From Plectosphaerella cucumerina (taxonomy: Eukaryota; Ascomycota; Sordariomycetes; Glomerellales; Plectosphaerellaceae): 64,000 bases of DNA. The position numbers were made by a program, and so were the translations under genes. Below the pieces are notes generated by a model, which had not been told where the DNA came from, did no database searches, and worked only from the letters and a program-made list of their open reading frames with translations. The stretch covers positions 4,092,001 through 4,156,000 of the forward strand of contig JAGPXD010000004.1 in NCBI GenBank assembly GCA_020746995.1, written 5' to 3'. Shown in pieces: positions 10,530-24,399 of this stretch (positions are counted from its first letter, which is position 1; each line of letters begins with the position of its first letter).

Positions 10530-13500
10530 CTATAAGGATATCGGCTAAGAGCCTAAATCGGGTCTATAGGTAGTATATCGTAGGGTAGGTCTATATTAGT
10601 TATAAGACTTTAACTTAACCCGTTAAAGCCTTATAGTTATATACACCCTCGCCTATACCTTAGGTGCCCTATACTAAGTAATTACTATCCCTACTATTTA
10701 TAGTTACCGATAACTTACTAAGCTACCCGCGGCTTAGCCCCTTTATAACTAACCCCCTCTCTAGGATTATTAGTCCTTTAATAATAGATTATACTACCTT
10801 TACTATAGGTCGCGGGCCCTTATCTTATAATAGCCTTACTTTTACTATTTTTAGTAACTCCCTTCTTACTTTTATTTCCCGTATAGTTTACCCCCCCCTT
10901 AAATAGTAATAGCCCCTATCGCCTTAGTAAATAGCCTTAATTACCTATTTAAGTAAACCCTTTAGTAATCCGATTCTATCTAATTACTTTCGTAATTTAC
11001 TTAGTAACTACCCGTTAAGTTATTATTTAGTAAATATCTCTATACCGGTAGTATAAATAATACTCCCTAGTCTCCCTATTAACCTAGGTTTTTTTTTCTT
11101 CCTTATTACTAGTAACTCTCTCTAGATACCTATCTATATATCCCTTTTCTTTACCCCCTCTACTTTCTTATAATATTTACTAACCTTTTGTAAAGATATT
11201 AGTTATTACCCCTATTACCTATCTCTTCGAGAAATACTAATACTAGGCTATTAATAGCTAGATAGGTACTCCCGGCGAGTATATTAAGTAGGACGGCTAC
11301 CCCTATATCTACTACTTTATATAGACTTATAATAATCTTAAAGTAATCTATACTACCTTAGTAAACCCTAGCTACTATACTACCTATACTAAAGCTAACT
11401 TTAAGTATACTACTATATATTTACTATCCCCTTACTAATAGGCTTTACTAACTTTTATAAATCCCTAATTATATTATTTCCGGTACCTAGGAGTACTAGA
11501 ACTAGGTTAAGACTATTACCATTTATAAGGCTTCTGTTTATTAATAAGTTACTAGTATTACTTACTTCCGTTCCTATAAATACTACTATATTATTAACTA
11601 TATTACTACTATGAATAGATACTAGTATTACCTTTTTAAGTAGATTACTAATCCCGCCCGAATTACTAACTTTAAAGGTAATATACTTACTATCTATATA
11701 ATATAACTTAAACTTAAGGAGTAGGCTACTATCCGTAAATAGGAGTAAGCTACCTAAGTCTTTAATATAAGTATAGCCTTACTTTTTATAATAATTACTA
11801 ACCCCTTATAAAACTACTACTATAATAATACTCTTACTACTCTTTCTTTAGTCGAGTATTATATCGTTTATACTTAACTTACCTACCTATATAATCTTTC
11901 CCGTACTACTTAGTTATTAAATTCCTTAACTAGTATACCTAGTATATTTATCGTACTATTAAGGGTAATTAGGGTTACTAGAGTTTCCCTAAACTCTCTA
12001 TAGAGTTTTAGTAGTTAATCCGCGATATTTAGAAAATAGGTTATAATACTCCTACTAACTTTAAGGTTTATATTAGTTAGCCTATTATTACTTACCCCGG
12101 TCCCGGTAGTAAGATTAGTAATTCCTATAGCTTTACTACTAATAGTCTATCTCGCTATTAGGCTAGTAAGGCTTTAACCGCTATTATTATAGCTACCTAG
12201 GATAAAAAGGTAGAGGATAAGGAGATAAAGGATAAAGATAAAGAGGAGGAGCCTAAAGCTAGCCCTTTTAGTACTCGTAAGGGTAAAGGTAAAGAGGTTA
12301 CCCGTACCTATAAGTATAAATATACTACTAAGGATTTAACCTCTCTAAGTACCTTTTACTTTTTACTAATTACTTAGTAAACTTTTATAGTTAATTTTAT
12401 ATATAAATAGATTTAAAGGGGTTTACTTTTCCCGAAATTAACTAGTAATCCTTAGTTATCCTACTTCGGATAAAACTTCTTTACCCTTTAGTAATATATA
12501 GTAAGTTTCTTCGGAGTATTTACTAAGTAGTCTATAGGTTCCTAGGAGTTACACTTTATTAGTTAGCCTTTCTATTTTACTAGGTATAAATAGTTATTAC
12601 CCTAACCTTTATAGGTAGTAATATCTTTAATTTCCTATTCTTTAGGGTTACTCTTAACTCTAGTGGCTAGTATATAGGCTATCTACTACCCTTCTATAGT
12701 TCTAGTAGGGAAACCGAGAAGACGTTATATATTACTATATACCTTTCCGGTAGTAGAAGGTAATAGGCGTTAGGTCCTATATACTAGGCGACTTAAATAT
12801 AGATATATTATAGTACTAACTTATACTTAGCTTTTTTAAACCTAACGTTTTTAGTAGAAAGGCCTATAAAGTTACTAACTTAGAACTTAATTAGGATCCG
12901 TTTAGTATTATAGTATTTTACTTATATTTCCTACGTAAACTACTAAGTTTTAGTTATCTTTCGGTAAGTCTCGGTAATCTTTACTAACTACTTATAGATA
13001 CCCTCTACTAAATTCTCCTTAACTAAGGGGATATAGTTAACTATATAAGGGTAGTAGCCTATTAGGGTATAGAACGGGGAAACCTATATAGTTATACTAA
13101 CTATATTATCATAGTTAAACTTAGCTTTAGCTAGGGCTAGTAACTAGGCTTCTTTATTAGGGCTATAGACTTTTTATAGATAGGTCTTAAATTCCTAGTT
13201 AACTTACTCTATCTACCCGTTTAATTATAGGTACTAGGCGGTAGATATTTATTATTTAATTACTATTACTTTATAATAGTCTTACTAAAAGTAACTAGTA
13301 ATTAGTTTATCTTAGTTACTAATAATACCCTTAGGTATACTAAATTAGTATTTAATATTTTTATATAGGATTACTACTAACTCCGTAGTATTTAGCCGCT
13401 AATAGGTCGGGAAGTAGTATACTATTTTTATTATCTAGTAGACTACTACTAGTATTATATTATACTTCTACTTATTACTTATTAATACCTCGGGGAGCCC

Positions 13501-14300
13501 CGTAATAAAGTCTAGGCTAATCTACTAGTAAGGGTATAATAATAGTAGTAGGGACTATAGGAGCCTATAAGGCTTATACCTCGGGATATATATACCCTAG
13601 TACTCCGGATATTTATAAGTATAAATATAGACGTTATTAATTAGGTATCTCTAGTAGAACTTCCTAGTAGTAAACTTAGTTATTTTATTAACTCTAAGGT
13701 AACTAATCTATAGATTATCGTAATATATTTATAGAAACTCCTTATATAGGGAGGCTTCCTCTAGAATTACTAGTTTCTCCTTATAAAAGAGTATACTTAC
13801 CGGGTTTATTTTATACCCCGGCTAGGATCTAGTAAACCTTTATAGACTATCCGTAATTTACCGGTAGAGGTTATTAAAGGTTTATAACTCCCTAACGATA
13901 TATTCTAGATTTATATTAACTCCGTTAGTAAATACTATTTTACCCTAGATTAGTTACCTAATTATTAAGTATAAGAAGTATTACACCGGGTATCTAATAT
14001 TCCTAGCTATACTTAAGTCCTTTAAGCCCTTAGGCTTTCCTTAGTTAATTTTAACTATTTCTCTACTCTTTCGTAGGTAACTAGGAGTATCGGCTACGGG
14101 GTTTTTACCCTCTATAGGTTATATTATATTTACGTTATAGTTATCCTTAGGGTTAGGTATACTATATAGGGTAAAAATCTCTTACTAGTTTTATACTTCC
14201 TTAAGTAACTTAACTTATCTTACTTAGAGATACATCTTAAGTATATAGATATAGGCTTTACCGGTAGTTCCGTAAATATTTAATTTAGTAATAAAAAAAA
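10530..14300 (-). mobile_element. gypsy2 relic A: RNase H/integrase on minus strand plus 3' antisense module
   Basis: Segment 10,530-13,010 is an inverted copy of 43,650-46,060. On the minus strand from about 14,290 down to 12,560 the decayed frame reads as an LTR-retrotransposon integrase: an HHCC-like zone, the core DFITGLLEV followed by YNIILVVV, and the C-terminal part QVNQEFKTYLQKVYSPN, with stops at Gln/Trp codons. Beyond it (12,350 down to 10,900) lies a module whose long decayed frame runs the other way (plus strand, about 11,220-12,350), ending in a Lys/Glu-rich stretch at about 12,200-12,260. No LTR remains at the 10,530 end; it abuts the gypsy1 LTR fragment. Confidence 0.7.
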
Positions 14301-15230
14301 AACCTAGTATAATATAAAGAGACTCCCTAATAATATTATAGTTAGTTAATAGGAAGATTAAATTAATAAAATAGTAAGTATAAACTAAGACTAATACCTA
14401 GGCTTAACGGATACTTAGTAGATATACTAGGTAGTAAATTATATTACTAGGGGCTTATAGGAGGCTTAGTAATTATATTATAAAGGCTTTACAGATAATC
14501 CCGTAGGACCTAAAGAGCCTATATAGGATAACTTTATAGTATTTATTAGATAATAATATATTACCCCGGAGTTTAAAGAGTAAAATATCTATATAAAGTT
14601 TATATATTACTACTAGAAGGATAATAAAAGTCTAGTAAAGTATTACTAGTATTTTAATATACTTTACTAATTAATCGGTAGGGATACCCCGATTAAAGAT
14701 AAAGCTTTTATTTACCTTTACTATTTATAAAAGGATATCTAAGATAAGATTTATCGGTAGAATATACTATAGGATAACCCCTATAAGTTCTCTAAGTATA
14801 TAAAGTAAATCTAGATAAACTCTAGGCCCTAATAGCTACTAAAATATAAAAATACCGAGAAGATAGGGCTTAAAACGGAGAGTAACCGCTAAAGGGACGG
14901 GGATTATTTATACTCTTATAGAGGTTCTTCCTACTAGTTATTCTATAACTAAGATAAGTCCTGGATAGGCCTTAATAATCGGGGGGTAATAAGTATAAAA
15001 GTTACGTTAAACCTATATTACTATAACGGGGGACTTTACTAGAACTATAAGTATCCTAAAAATCCCTAGGGTTTAGGAAATAGACTACTAAGTTACTATA
15101 GAAGTTTTAGAGGTTGTAATAAATAGGGAGCCGGATCAGAAGAATTCGAAGTTAATAATATCTTAGATTCCCGTTAGGAATACTACAGCCGAGGCTACCC
15201 TTAACTAAAGTATACCGTTAAATAGACCGG
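14300..15230 (+). mobile_element. Gag relic of an LTR retrotransposon
   Basis: A decayed plus-strand frame with a basic region and a zinc-knuckle-like segment at about 15,015-15,065 (aromatic residues at Cys positions, then KYPKNP). It points the opposite way to the integrase relic to its left and is cut on the right by the MULE insertion at 15,239. The family was not assigned; it may belong to gypsy3, whose relatives resume to the right of the MULE. Confidence 0.5.
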
Positions 15231-15238
15231 CTAAAATA

Positions 15239-18200
15239 GGGCCTGTCTAGAGAGGCAGTACAAATAGCTAGAGAGGCAGTAAAAAATAGGGCGGACTACG
15301 CCAACCCGATTAAGCGGCTTTTTCATCCGAACCTATCCTTAGCTCATATCAGGTCACAGCTAAAAACAGCTGTTTTTGCATCCACTAAAGACTCGCTAGC
15401 TCAACCCCCTAAAGCCCCTGTCGCACAGGGCCTGCAGGACCGATTAAAGCCATCGCGAGGTCGCCACTCAGCGCCATTTAAAGCCATCGCGAGGTTACCG
15501 ATCGGCACGCCCGGGCGCAGGTTCAATTAAACTACCGGTCGTAAGCGATCAAAATCGCCGGTCGCAAGCGTTCAATTAAACCGCTAGTCGCAAGGGCGTT
15601 AATTAAAGCGATCGCGAGGGGCGCGCCCGGGCGTAACGGTTTAATTAAACTACTAGTCGCAAACACTTAAAACCACCGGTCGTAACAGCGTTAATTAAAG
15701 CTATATAACGGCGCCGACACTTATACCGACTAGCAACCCAGCGATCGGGCTATTAACTACGGAAATAGAGTACTAGCTCGGGAAAGTAGCCTGTTACGAG
15801 GTACCCAGTACGGCCGGCAGGGCCGTCTACGGTAAGGCTGTTAGTAGTGTTATTCTCGTAATAGTTTCCTTAGTATTCAAGTATAGTCCTACGTACGTTA
15901 AGTAAGGCTATCTACAGATCGCCTCTAACCACGATACAGCTATAGATCTACAAGTCGTCTCCCGTAGTTAGCTTATCCTCTTTATCCTACCTAATCTACA
16001 AATCCAGGAGCCCCTCGTACTACACAGAAATAAGGCTATCGCTAGTCTTATCGCCGTCAGCCTTACTACCAGCCTCACTACCGGTCAGATCGTTATCTTC
16101 GCTATCTTCCAGGGCCGTTATAAACCACACCGACCGGCGCGGCGCTACAGTTCCTACCTCATAGGGATCATCGCTATCTAGACTAGGGCTCGGGCTAGGG
16201 GTAGGGCTCGGGGTAGGCGTAGGTATACGGTAAAGCCGTCGCCGCCCGCCCCTACCCCTAGTACTAGATATTAGCTAACCGGGGATAGACACTAGCCTAG
16301 CGGGCGCGGTTAAGGGGGGTACTACCGTTACCTCCGCGATCTCGTTATTTTCTATATTTTCGAAGGATAAGGGTATATAGCGTATACCGTAGGCTCTACG
16401 GTTCCTTCCCTTTATCGTCTTCTAAATCGTAACGGAGCCGCGAGGGCGGCCTTTTCCGTGTATAACTACTAGCTTACGAGTTTCTAAAGACGTAGGGGGA
16501 GGCGCGGGTAAGGGTAGATCGCTATCCTCACCGCCGTAATCCTAGTATTCTTAGGCGCCGCTAGCGGGCTGGATATCTACTAGGCGGTACTACTACTAGT
16601 AGACGTCGATTTCCGCTATCTATAGCGGCTAGCGGTCGCGTAGGTAAGGGTATAGGTAGTAGCGGTAGGGTAGGCCTATCGCGATATTTAAGCGGTTACA
16701 GCTATCGCCGTAGATCTACTACTCCGCCGTTAAGGGGGGTAGTAGCGCTCCCGTAGATAGCCGCCTGGGTAGAGTAGTAATCTCGTCCTATAGGATCTCT
16801 ACAGCCCGCGTTACTACCTTACTCCTAATCTCCTGGAAGATATCTACCTATAGGGAAAATACTACCTTATTAAGCCGTTTCTTATACTCTAGCGAGAGCT
16901 TAGAAATCTACGTCGACTAGTATAGTTATAGCTTCCGGAAAACCGTTACTAGATCGTTAGTACTAAATACCAGGAAGGCTTTTAGACTAGTGTAGGATAA
17001 CTTAGTAATAGATATCGTGGAATACCCGAAGTATACTACTTAGTTAACCTAGAAGGTAATAATCTTAGGGCCGTACGGCTCGATCTATATCTTTATCGCG
17101 TAACTAACGGCGTCGGGATAAATATAGCTAAACTAGCGGAACGTCCTAAGCCGTGTATCGTACTACTATACTATTAAGGATAAAATTAAGGTATTCTAAG
17201 CCTTAAGGAAATCCTAGAAGTCCTAGTACCGTATAATTTTACCGTTAGGGAGACGTATAGGCTTCGGGAAGTACTTCTTTATCTTCGCGAGGATATTTAT
17301 ATTAATATACTATCTATAGAGTAAGTATGGGATATCTCGCGATAGTTAGTAGGCGGTAAGGGCGTTAATTAGCCCTAGGTCGCGGTCCGTAATAATAACC
17401 CGCGGCGAGGGGTAGCCGTTTTCGCGATAGTATAGTTCTAGGTTCTCGAGCGCCTATATATACTATTCTTCCTTTTCGCCCTTAAGGAATATAGCTACGA
17501 TCTAGAAACTCTTACGTAGCGGGGAAATACCGTAAATAGATAGTAGCGGTATATTAAAGCGGTTAGTCTTATAGGTATAGTCTATCTACAGGATATCTAG
17601 GCTCTCGCGGATAGACTAGAGGGTTTCGCGGGGCGCGATAAAGAGCCGTTAGAGCCGTAGTTCGCTATCCCGGAAGACACGGAAGTAATACCTCGCAGGG
17701 TCATCTAGTTACTAGAGGGGTTAGCGGCTATATCACGCGAAGGGTAGGGTACCTACGTCAAGCAGCTACTACAGGGGCGTACAGCCCGCGAGTTCCGAGA
17801 GACAATACTTCGCTAGCAAGTTAATAACATCCTTACACGTAATCCCGGTAAGGGGGCCCCCTTACCTACCTACGGGTTAGCAAGGCTAGTAACAATATCC
17901 CTAGGCCGGATCCCACTATTCCATATAGTAACGATATCTACAGCGTACCCCTCTAGTATCTAAGACCTAACGTAACCGAAGGATAACGGTAATACGGTAT
18001 CGTAGTTATAGGTAGCGGTAGCAACGTTACTAGGCTATAGAATAAACTAACTACCGTCGTCCTAGCACTTAAGAGATATCCGAAAAGAGCAAGCTATTAT
18101 CTAGGTAGCGGTCTTCCGGCGCTTCGAATTATATACACTAGCGTCAGCTTTAGAGCCGATAGCCTAACCCTTACCGTATCTATAGGTATATCGTATAGGG

Positions 18201-18685
18201 TCGCCCTTACCCTTACAAGGGTAGATCTCCATTACCACAAAGCTATAGCCGTTAGCCAGGGCGTACGATTTCACAGCTTTATCGGCCTCGTCGAACGTAG
18301 CGAAGGTATTAACAGGTAGCGCCGGGCCGCAGGGATCGCCGCCACCTACGCCCGGCGTAGGGACGTCGGGCGCATCCATACGACGTGGAAAAAGGCGTCA
18401 AAACACAGCGCGATCGGGCGGTAGGTTAGGTAGGTTAAAGGGTAGGTTAGATTAACGTTAAAAATCTCGAGCGGCGAGCCAAAATACAGCGGGCGGGCGC
18501 GGGCAGCAGAATTCTCAATTAGGCTTAGGGCACACTTAAGCCAGGTCAAAAATTCCGCCTTAGGCAAAGCACGGGTTAGATTACCTACACCTCGGGTTTT
18601 AGGCAACGGGTAGCACTTAGGCCACCTAGGGTCTCCACTTTTTACTACCTCTCTAGCCATTTATACTACCTCTCTAGACAGGCCC
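15239..18685 (-). mobile_element. Mutator-like element (MULE) with degenerate transposase
   Basis: A 3.45-kb element bounded by inverted repeats that begin GGGCCTGTCTAGAGAGG and carry a second internal copy of the motif (AGCTAGAGAGGCAGT on the left; CTACCTCTCTAGCC on the right). Flanking 8-mers CTAAAATA and CTATAATA differ at one base and are the likely target-site duplication. Inside are a minus-strand transposase relic (17,200-18,379) and, near the left end, GC-rich tandem units containing GCGATCGCGAGG and TTAATTAA. It keeps more CA/TG than its neighbours, so it met fewer RIP rounds. The transposase marks it as a MULE; hAT elements also make 8-bp duplications, but the protein excludes that. 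Confidence 0.85.
17200..18379 (-). pseudogene. MULE transposase pseudogene
   Basis: The N-terminal part is still open (18,379-18,164, about 71 residues) and has a FAR1-like DNA-binding start: TFDEADKAVKSYALANGYSF. Next come KRRKTAT and a CxFRISLK-type zinc-binding segment. Then a DDE transposase core: a D-x-TYKT-like block near 17,560-17,600 (Asp kept, several residues lost), IITDRDLGLINALT near 17,370-17,410 (second Asp), and ILAKIKKYFPKPIRLP near 17,250-17,300. Stops occur where Gln or Trp is expected (the CRWHI-type motif now has Tyr and a stop). No third catalytic Glu was located. It is a RIP-killed gene. Confidence 0.85.
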
Positions 18686-19840
18686 CTATAATAAACCGAC
18701 CGAGATACCCGTAAGCTACTTAGAGAATATACGCGAAGTAGTTAATAACTTCTACCGTTACTACCCTAAGAAACCCAGCCCTACCTAAACACCCCCTCGG
18801 CTCGCTAGAGCTTCGCCTTAGAGGAGGGGGGTACTATTACAGCTCGAGCCCGCCGGGCTCGATAGAAGCCCGACCGCCAGACAAGCTAACTTATTCTCCG
18901 CCCGTACTACTAGTCACGTAGACTAGCGTACGGTACTATATACTTAACCGAAGATCCTGATACGTCTTGAAGGTAACTCTTCGAGCTACCTCTCGTTAAC
19001 AGAGCCTAACCTACCTGTAGGACCTACGCCTGTCCATAGTAATAGAACCTATTCGCCCGATCCCGCCGCCGCGTCCCCAGTCTCCCTACCCGCCAGAACC
19101 CCGACCGTAACATATCTTTACTCTATCGAGTATTACTAGGCCTATATTAGTCTAATTAGGTACTCCGTAATTACCTAATTAATACCTACCGAGGAGTCCC
19201 TAAGTATAGCCTTATAGTCTATAACCCGGCGGCTATATATAAGGCTATATATAGCTAGCTAAAATTAATAATCAGTACCGTTGTAAACCTAAGTACTATA
19301 AAGTATACCTTAGTATTTAGTAGTACTTATAACCCTAATCTAGTATAATTCTATATAGATAGGGAGTTTTAAGGGAATAATAAGTAGGAGAAATATAACT
19401 ACCGCCCCTAGGGACTATAATACTAAGGTTGTAGACTACTAATAAGAACTAAAAAATACTATATATATAAGAAACTAGACTATTAGAGTATATCCTATTC
19501 GCTAGAAAAACGTAAATATACTTATTATAAGTTTAAAGGGTCTACTAGGTCCGGGATTAAAGTTAATTTTCCCGAGTATTAGTTTTTAGAGACGGATCTC
19601 TAGGTAGGCTATACTATTATAAGCTATCTTTAAGTTATTAATCGTTACTACCGGGTATCTAAAAGCCTTCCCCCTATATAGCCTTCCCTCGTAAAGACTC
19701 TATTACTTTACCTCTAACTTACCGGTAAAAGTTATCTAACCCTCCTAATAGATAAATTCACTTATCCCACCGTCGTCGCCTATACTAACGCGACCGCTAT
19801 TACCTTTACCGTAAAGGCTAACTATAACCAATACTCCTAC
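18686..19840. other. Unassigned RIP-mutated repeat sequence
   Basis: About 1.15 kb between the MULE and the gypsy3-like integrase copy. Stretch 18,690-19,150 is relatively GC-rich (for example CGAAGATCCTGATACG) and not recognised. Segment about 19,565-19,750 is the reverse complement of a dispersed repeat also found at 47,040-47,240 and 53,490-53,720 (shared core GAGACGGATCTCTAGG). I see no protein. Confidence 0.5.
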
Positions 19841-21420
19841 GTAAACTAAATAATATCTAGGAAGATAATATAGTTTTTTATTTTATAGTATTAAATATTA
19901 AAATCTCTAATAACCTTATTATAGCTATTAGGGCGGGTTATAGTAAGTTATATTTTACTAGGATCCTAGTTAGGTTTAAAAAGTAAAGATAATAGTATAA
20001 TAAGTTAGTAAGATAAGGCTTACTATAACTACTATCGGATAAAATAGATCTTCCCCGTAGAGATACTAGACGGCCTATTATATATAGTTAGTAACGACGG
20101 TAATAAGCGGCTAATAGTCCCCGATACTACTAAAAAGGCTGTCTTAATAGTAGTAGATAATAAAACTACTACTATAGAATATAAAGGGTAGTAATAACTC
20201 TAGTTAGTTTTAGCTTTAAAGGTAAGATAAATACTATCCGATAGTAGATTAAGAATTATTTAGTTTATATTAAGAACGAAACTCGGTATTAAAGGAAATT
20301 AGGAGAGTTTTAACTTATATAACTACCTAATATCCTTTATAAAGCTATCTATATCGATTTTAATCTCGGGATACTAATAGTAGATACTAGAGACTTATAC
20401 TAGCGACTATTAGGCTATAAGATAGATATCTTCGATAGTATAATAATAGTAATATACCCGATATCTAAGAAGTCTACCTTTATCCTAGGGTATATTAAGT
20501 CTATAGTAAAGAAGTAGGCTACCCTACTACTAAGATAGCTATAAATATATAATTAGGGCTTACTAAATAAGATTATCTCTAACAGAGACCTAAAGTTTAT
20601 AAGTAAACTCTAGACGGAGCTCTAGGTATAACTAAGGATATTAATAGTAGCTACTATAGTATAGTACTTATAGGCTAACGGTATAGTAGAGTAAAAGAAC
20701 TAGGTAGTAAAGATTACTATCCGTTTCCTAATATCTATATCCGACGCTAATTAGGTAACTACTACTCCGATAATATAAAATATACTTAATTAGGCTTATT
20801 TAGTAGTAATTAGTATATTACCTACTACGTAGTTTTCTAGCCTCGGAGCCTTATTAATATCAGACTCCTATAATTATATTTTAATGGAGACCTAGAGTAA
20901 TAGCTAAAGATATAAAAAGCTTATATAATAACCGATTTTACTATATTATAGAAAAAGATATAATAAAATACTAAATATAATCCGTGATAGTTTAGTATAG
21001 GAGATAAAGTCTATCTATAACTTTACTTTAGTTATAAACTACCGGGAGTACCTATACGTAAATAGATAAAATAGTATATTAGTCTATTCCGGGTAATGAA
21101 GTTTATTAGAAATCTAGTAAACTATCTTAACTTTCTAAGGTATTAGGGTATCTCTCCTATAGTCTCTATTATATAACTATATCCGGTATTAAGTCCTAAC
21201 CCGTACGGGTGTTAAAAACTATAACTAAACCCTATTATCGTTAAGGGTAATATTACTAAATAGGAATTATATAAGGTATAGATACTCTTAGATTAATAAA
21301 TAGTAAGACTAAACGGTAGTAAAGTTTACAAGACATAATATCTTATTAAATAACTTAGATAACTAGACTAGTATAGTAAATAATACCTATGGTAGATATT
21401 TATACTAAATATAAGTAACT
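19840..21420 (+). mobile_element. Truncated gypsy3 copy: integrase and chromodomain region
   Basis: Direct repeat of 36,350-37,960, sharing long strings such as AATATCTAGGAAGATAATA and TTTACTAGGATCCTAG. The decayed plus-strand frame ends like a chromovirus integrase (GDKVYL, KLPGVP, then LSPNPYG) followed by a chromodomain-like tail at about 21,260-21,410. RT and LTRs are absent, so this is a second, truncated member of the gypsy3 family. Confidence 0.75.
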
Positions 21421-21425
21421 TTATA

Positions 21426-21750
21426 ATCGGGGAGTCTTAAGTTTTTAATTAGGGAGTTACTATAGGTACTACTAATATAAATAGTTACTAACTACCGCCT
21501 CTATTTTAATTCTTCCACTACTATTTCGCCTCCTTATAATTCTTTTATTTTACTATACCGCTACTAAACCATTATATTTTTACTCTTTATATAGGGAGTT
21601 TTAAGTTTCTAGTTAGGTTACTATAAGTACTACTAATATAAATAGCTATTAATTACTACCTCTATTTTAATACCTCCGCTACTATTTCGCCTCCTTATAA
21701 TTCTCCTACTTTACTATACTACTACTAAGCTACTATATTTTACTCCTTAT
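21426..21750 (+). repeat. Tandem duplication of a ~165-bp dispersed repeat
   Basis: Two adjacent copies (about 21,426-21,585 and 21,590-21,750) share GGGAGT, GTACTACTAATATAAATAG and CCTCCTTATAATTCT. Related single copies lie at about 53,005-53,130 (plus) and 46,870-47,005 (minus). Probably part of an LTR or non-autonomous element; the family is unknown. Confidence 0.65.
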
Positions 21751-22270
21751 CGTTAATCTTATCGCTACTTATTATAATTAAAGCTAGTATTTTAATTTAT
21801 AGCTAGAAGATACCTTTAAAATATATCTTAAGAATTCTCCGCTTTATAGTACTCTTACCCTTTAGTAGAGCCTATAAGTAGGCTATCTCTAGATAGATAG
21901 ACTCGGGGTTTATATTAATATAAGGATCGGTAAGAATATATTACTAGCCGAAAAGTAATAGATAACGTATTATTTTAGTATTTATCTACTTATTAATATA
22001 TCTCTTATTACTTTAGATAAATATAAATATTTCCTTAGGTAGGGTTTTAATACCTTTACGTTAGGTAGGTTTAGCCTTAAGGGTAAAAGCAAGGGTAGAT
22101 CCCTCTCTAGGTATATAGCCGGTTACTATAGGTAAAGTATAGGTAAATTCGCGGTTTATATTTATAAGGTAGTAAAAGTAAGGCTTTTAGGTACTATAAA
22201 AGAGTCTTAGTAAGGGAAAGTTATAGGTAAAGAAGGCCTTTTAAGTAGTAGCCCGGTAGTAATAAATTAC
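21751..22270. other. Unassigned RIP-mutated sequence left of gypsy3
   Basis: About 520 bp of AT-rich repeat-derived DNA. It contains GAGTCTTAGTAAGGGAAAG, shared with the dispersed repeat at about 47,090 and 53,565. I recognise no coding. Confidence 0.45.
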
Positions 22271-22419
22271 TATTACTAGCTAGTGGGGCACAGCCACCCG
22301 TGGGGGCACTAGCCACATAGTATCGTGACATACTACTAGATCGTAGCTAGCTACCCTTAGTAGCTAACTTAGCTTCCTTTATATCTCTATTTACTATAAC
22401 TAGTAGCTATTATTAATAA
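22271..22419 (+). repeat. gypsy3 left LTR
   Basis: About 149 bp starting TATTACTAGCTAGTGGGG (TG start changed to TA) and ending near CTATTATTAATA. It matches 40,605-40,752, with shared strings such as TACTACTAGATCGTAGCTAG. It is less RIP-changed than the right copy: it keeps GGGGCACAGCCACCCG, where the right copy reads ACGGTATAGCTACC. At this length it is a short LTR. Confidence 0.7.
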
Positions 22420-24399
22420 TAGTAGTAAGAGGCTAAGATCCTTAATCCTTACTATACTATACTATTAATTATTTACTAAATCCCTTTGGTATTTCCCTTA
22501 TCGTTCTCTATATTAAGTTTCTTCCGCTACTAGTAACGTTATCGCTACTAACTAAGTATTAGATACTACCGAATATTATTATCCGTTAAGTATCCCTCCT
22601 CCTACTTAGTATTAACTACTACCGTTTAGTACCTCTAGGAACCCTTTATTCCCTATTACGGAACGCGGTAAGTCTATCACGGGATATAGTAATCGGGCTA
22701 TTTTATCTCGGTAATCGGCTGTTGTGTTACTACCCCGTATATCTCCTACCTTTAGTACCTAGTATTATAGTATCACCTACCCCTACGGTAAATCCGGTTC
22801 CGACCTACTTACCCTTTATTCCTATACTCTTATTAGCCCGCGGTACCTACTACTTTTATTAGTCTATATAAAACCCTACCACGTAATCTAGTATATATAT
22901 ATATTCCACCCCGTAGATTATTATCCCTAGTAACCACCCCACTATTATACAGTACTTCTAATCTATAGTATAACCTAGATCGATAGCTAACAGGGAACTT
23001 ACCGACGTTACCGTATTTATTATATCGAATCCTACTAATATCGACGTAAACTTCTTTTCTACTAAAGTATATAAAGTAGTATTAGTAGCGGCTATACGTC
23101 TACCGCCCGTACTACTAACTATATAAACCCGCCGGTCTATCCCTAACTCCTATCCACCCGGCTAGTATACCGATAAGGCTATATTTAAAGCTAATTTCCT
23201 AATAGTTATTAAATATATCGGGTTTATAGGTACTATACGTTATAGTAGTCCGTTAAGACGTCCTTCTTAGTAACTAGTATAATAGGTAGGGTTATAACCG
23301 CTTCTATAGAGACTACTACTCCGCCCGGTTCTAATAGAATCCCCGGATCCCCTTACCGGTCCTATTATACCCTATTCCCTAAGACCGGATACTATACGGC
23401 TCCTAGACCCGGATTAACCCTTACTAAGTATTAAGTAAGATCCGTTACTAGGATCTTTTCCCGTAACCGTATTATACTAACCCGTATTATACTAACTATA
23501 ACCACACCCTTAGACGTTAACGGAGAACTTATCCCTAGTTTCTAACCCTCCCCCGCTACTATAACCCCCGGTATTAACAGGTATATAATCTATTATACTA
23601 ACCCGTTCTAATAACAGGTAAACCTTTATTCCTATCTACTTAAGTAAGGTATAGGGACAAACTATTAACCGTTTAATCTATTAGTATACTTATAAACCTT
23701 TAGAAATATAACGTTTTTAGCTACTATTATAATTAGTAGTATTATCTAATAAATAACCGGTAGATAATACTAATTAGCTAGTAGAGGACTAGCTTAGAGA
23801 TTTACTACTCTAGGTTACTTAGAGCCCTTTACTAACCGACTCTTTAAATCCGCCTACTAGATTACCTTTACCGTAACCGCTAACACAGACACCTATACCT
23901 ATATAATCGGAGCTACTACCTATAACACCCGATATAGCCGCTATCTAGCTCTTAGATAAGTAATAAGCCTTCCTTAATAGATATCGTAACTACTAAGCGA
24001 TAAGGATTATAAAGCTTTAATAGTATTAACTATAGATATTAGTATTTAGTGTCCGCCGGTATTAACTAAGCTATAGAGAGCTTTATAAGTACTAATAGCT
24101 ACCGGTAGTACCTATTAGCGATTAAGACTACCCCCAGTATTACTAAAGCTATAGGAAGAACTTTACTATCGTAAATACTACCGGACTAATTTTACCTCTA
24201 GTAATAAACTAATATAATATATTTATAGTAATACCTATACCGAGTATAAGAAACCTTATTAGTAATAGGTAGTATCTCCGTAGTACCCCTCGATAACGTT
24301 ATCCTTTACCGAAGGATAAGTTATCGAAATATAGCCGGTTAATATAAAGCGGGAATCCGGCCCTTACTAGATATACCGGATTAATATCTAAATAGATAG

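Noticed and set aside
18346..18660. 104-codon minus-strand frame at the right end of the MULE
   Set aside because: It lies upstream of the recognisable transposase start, overlaps the terminal repeat and has no motif; perhaps leader sequence, not a gene.
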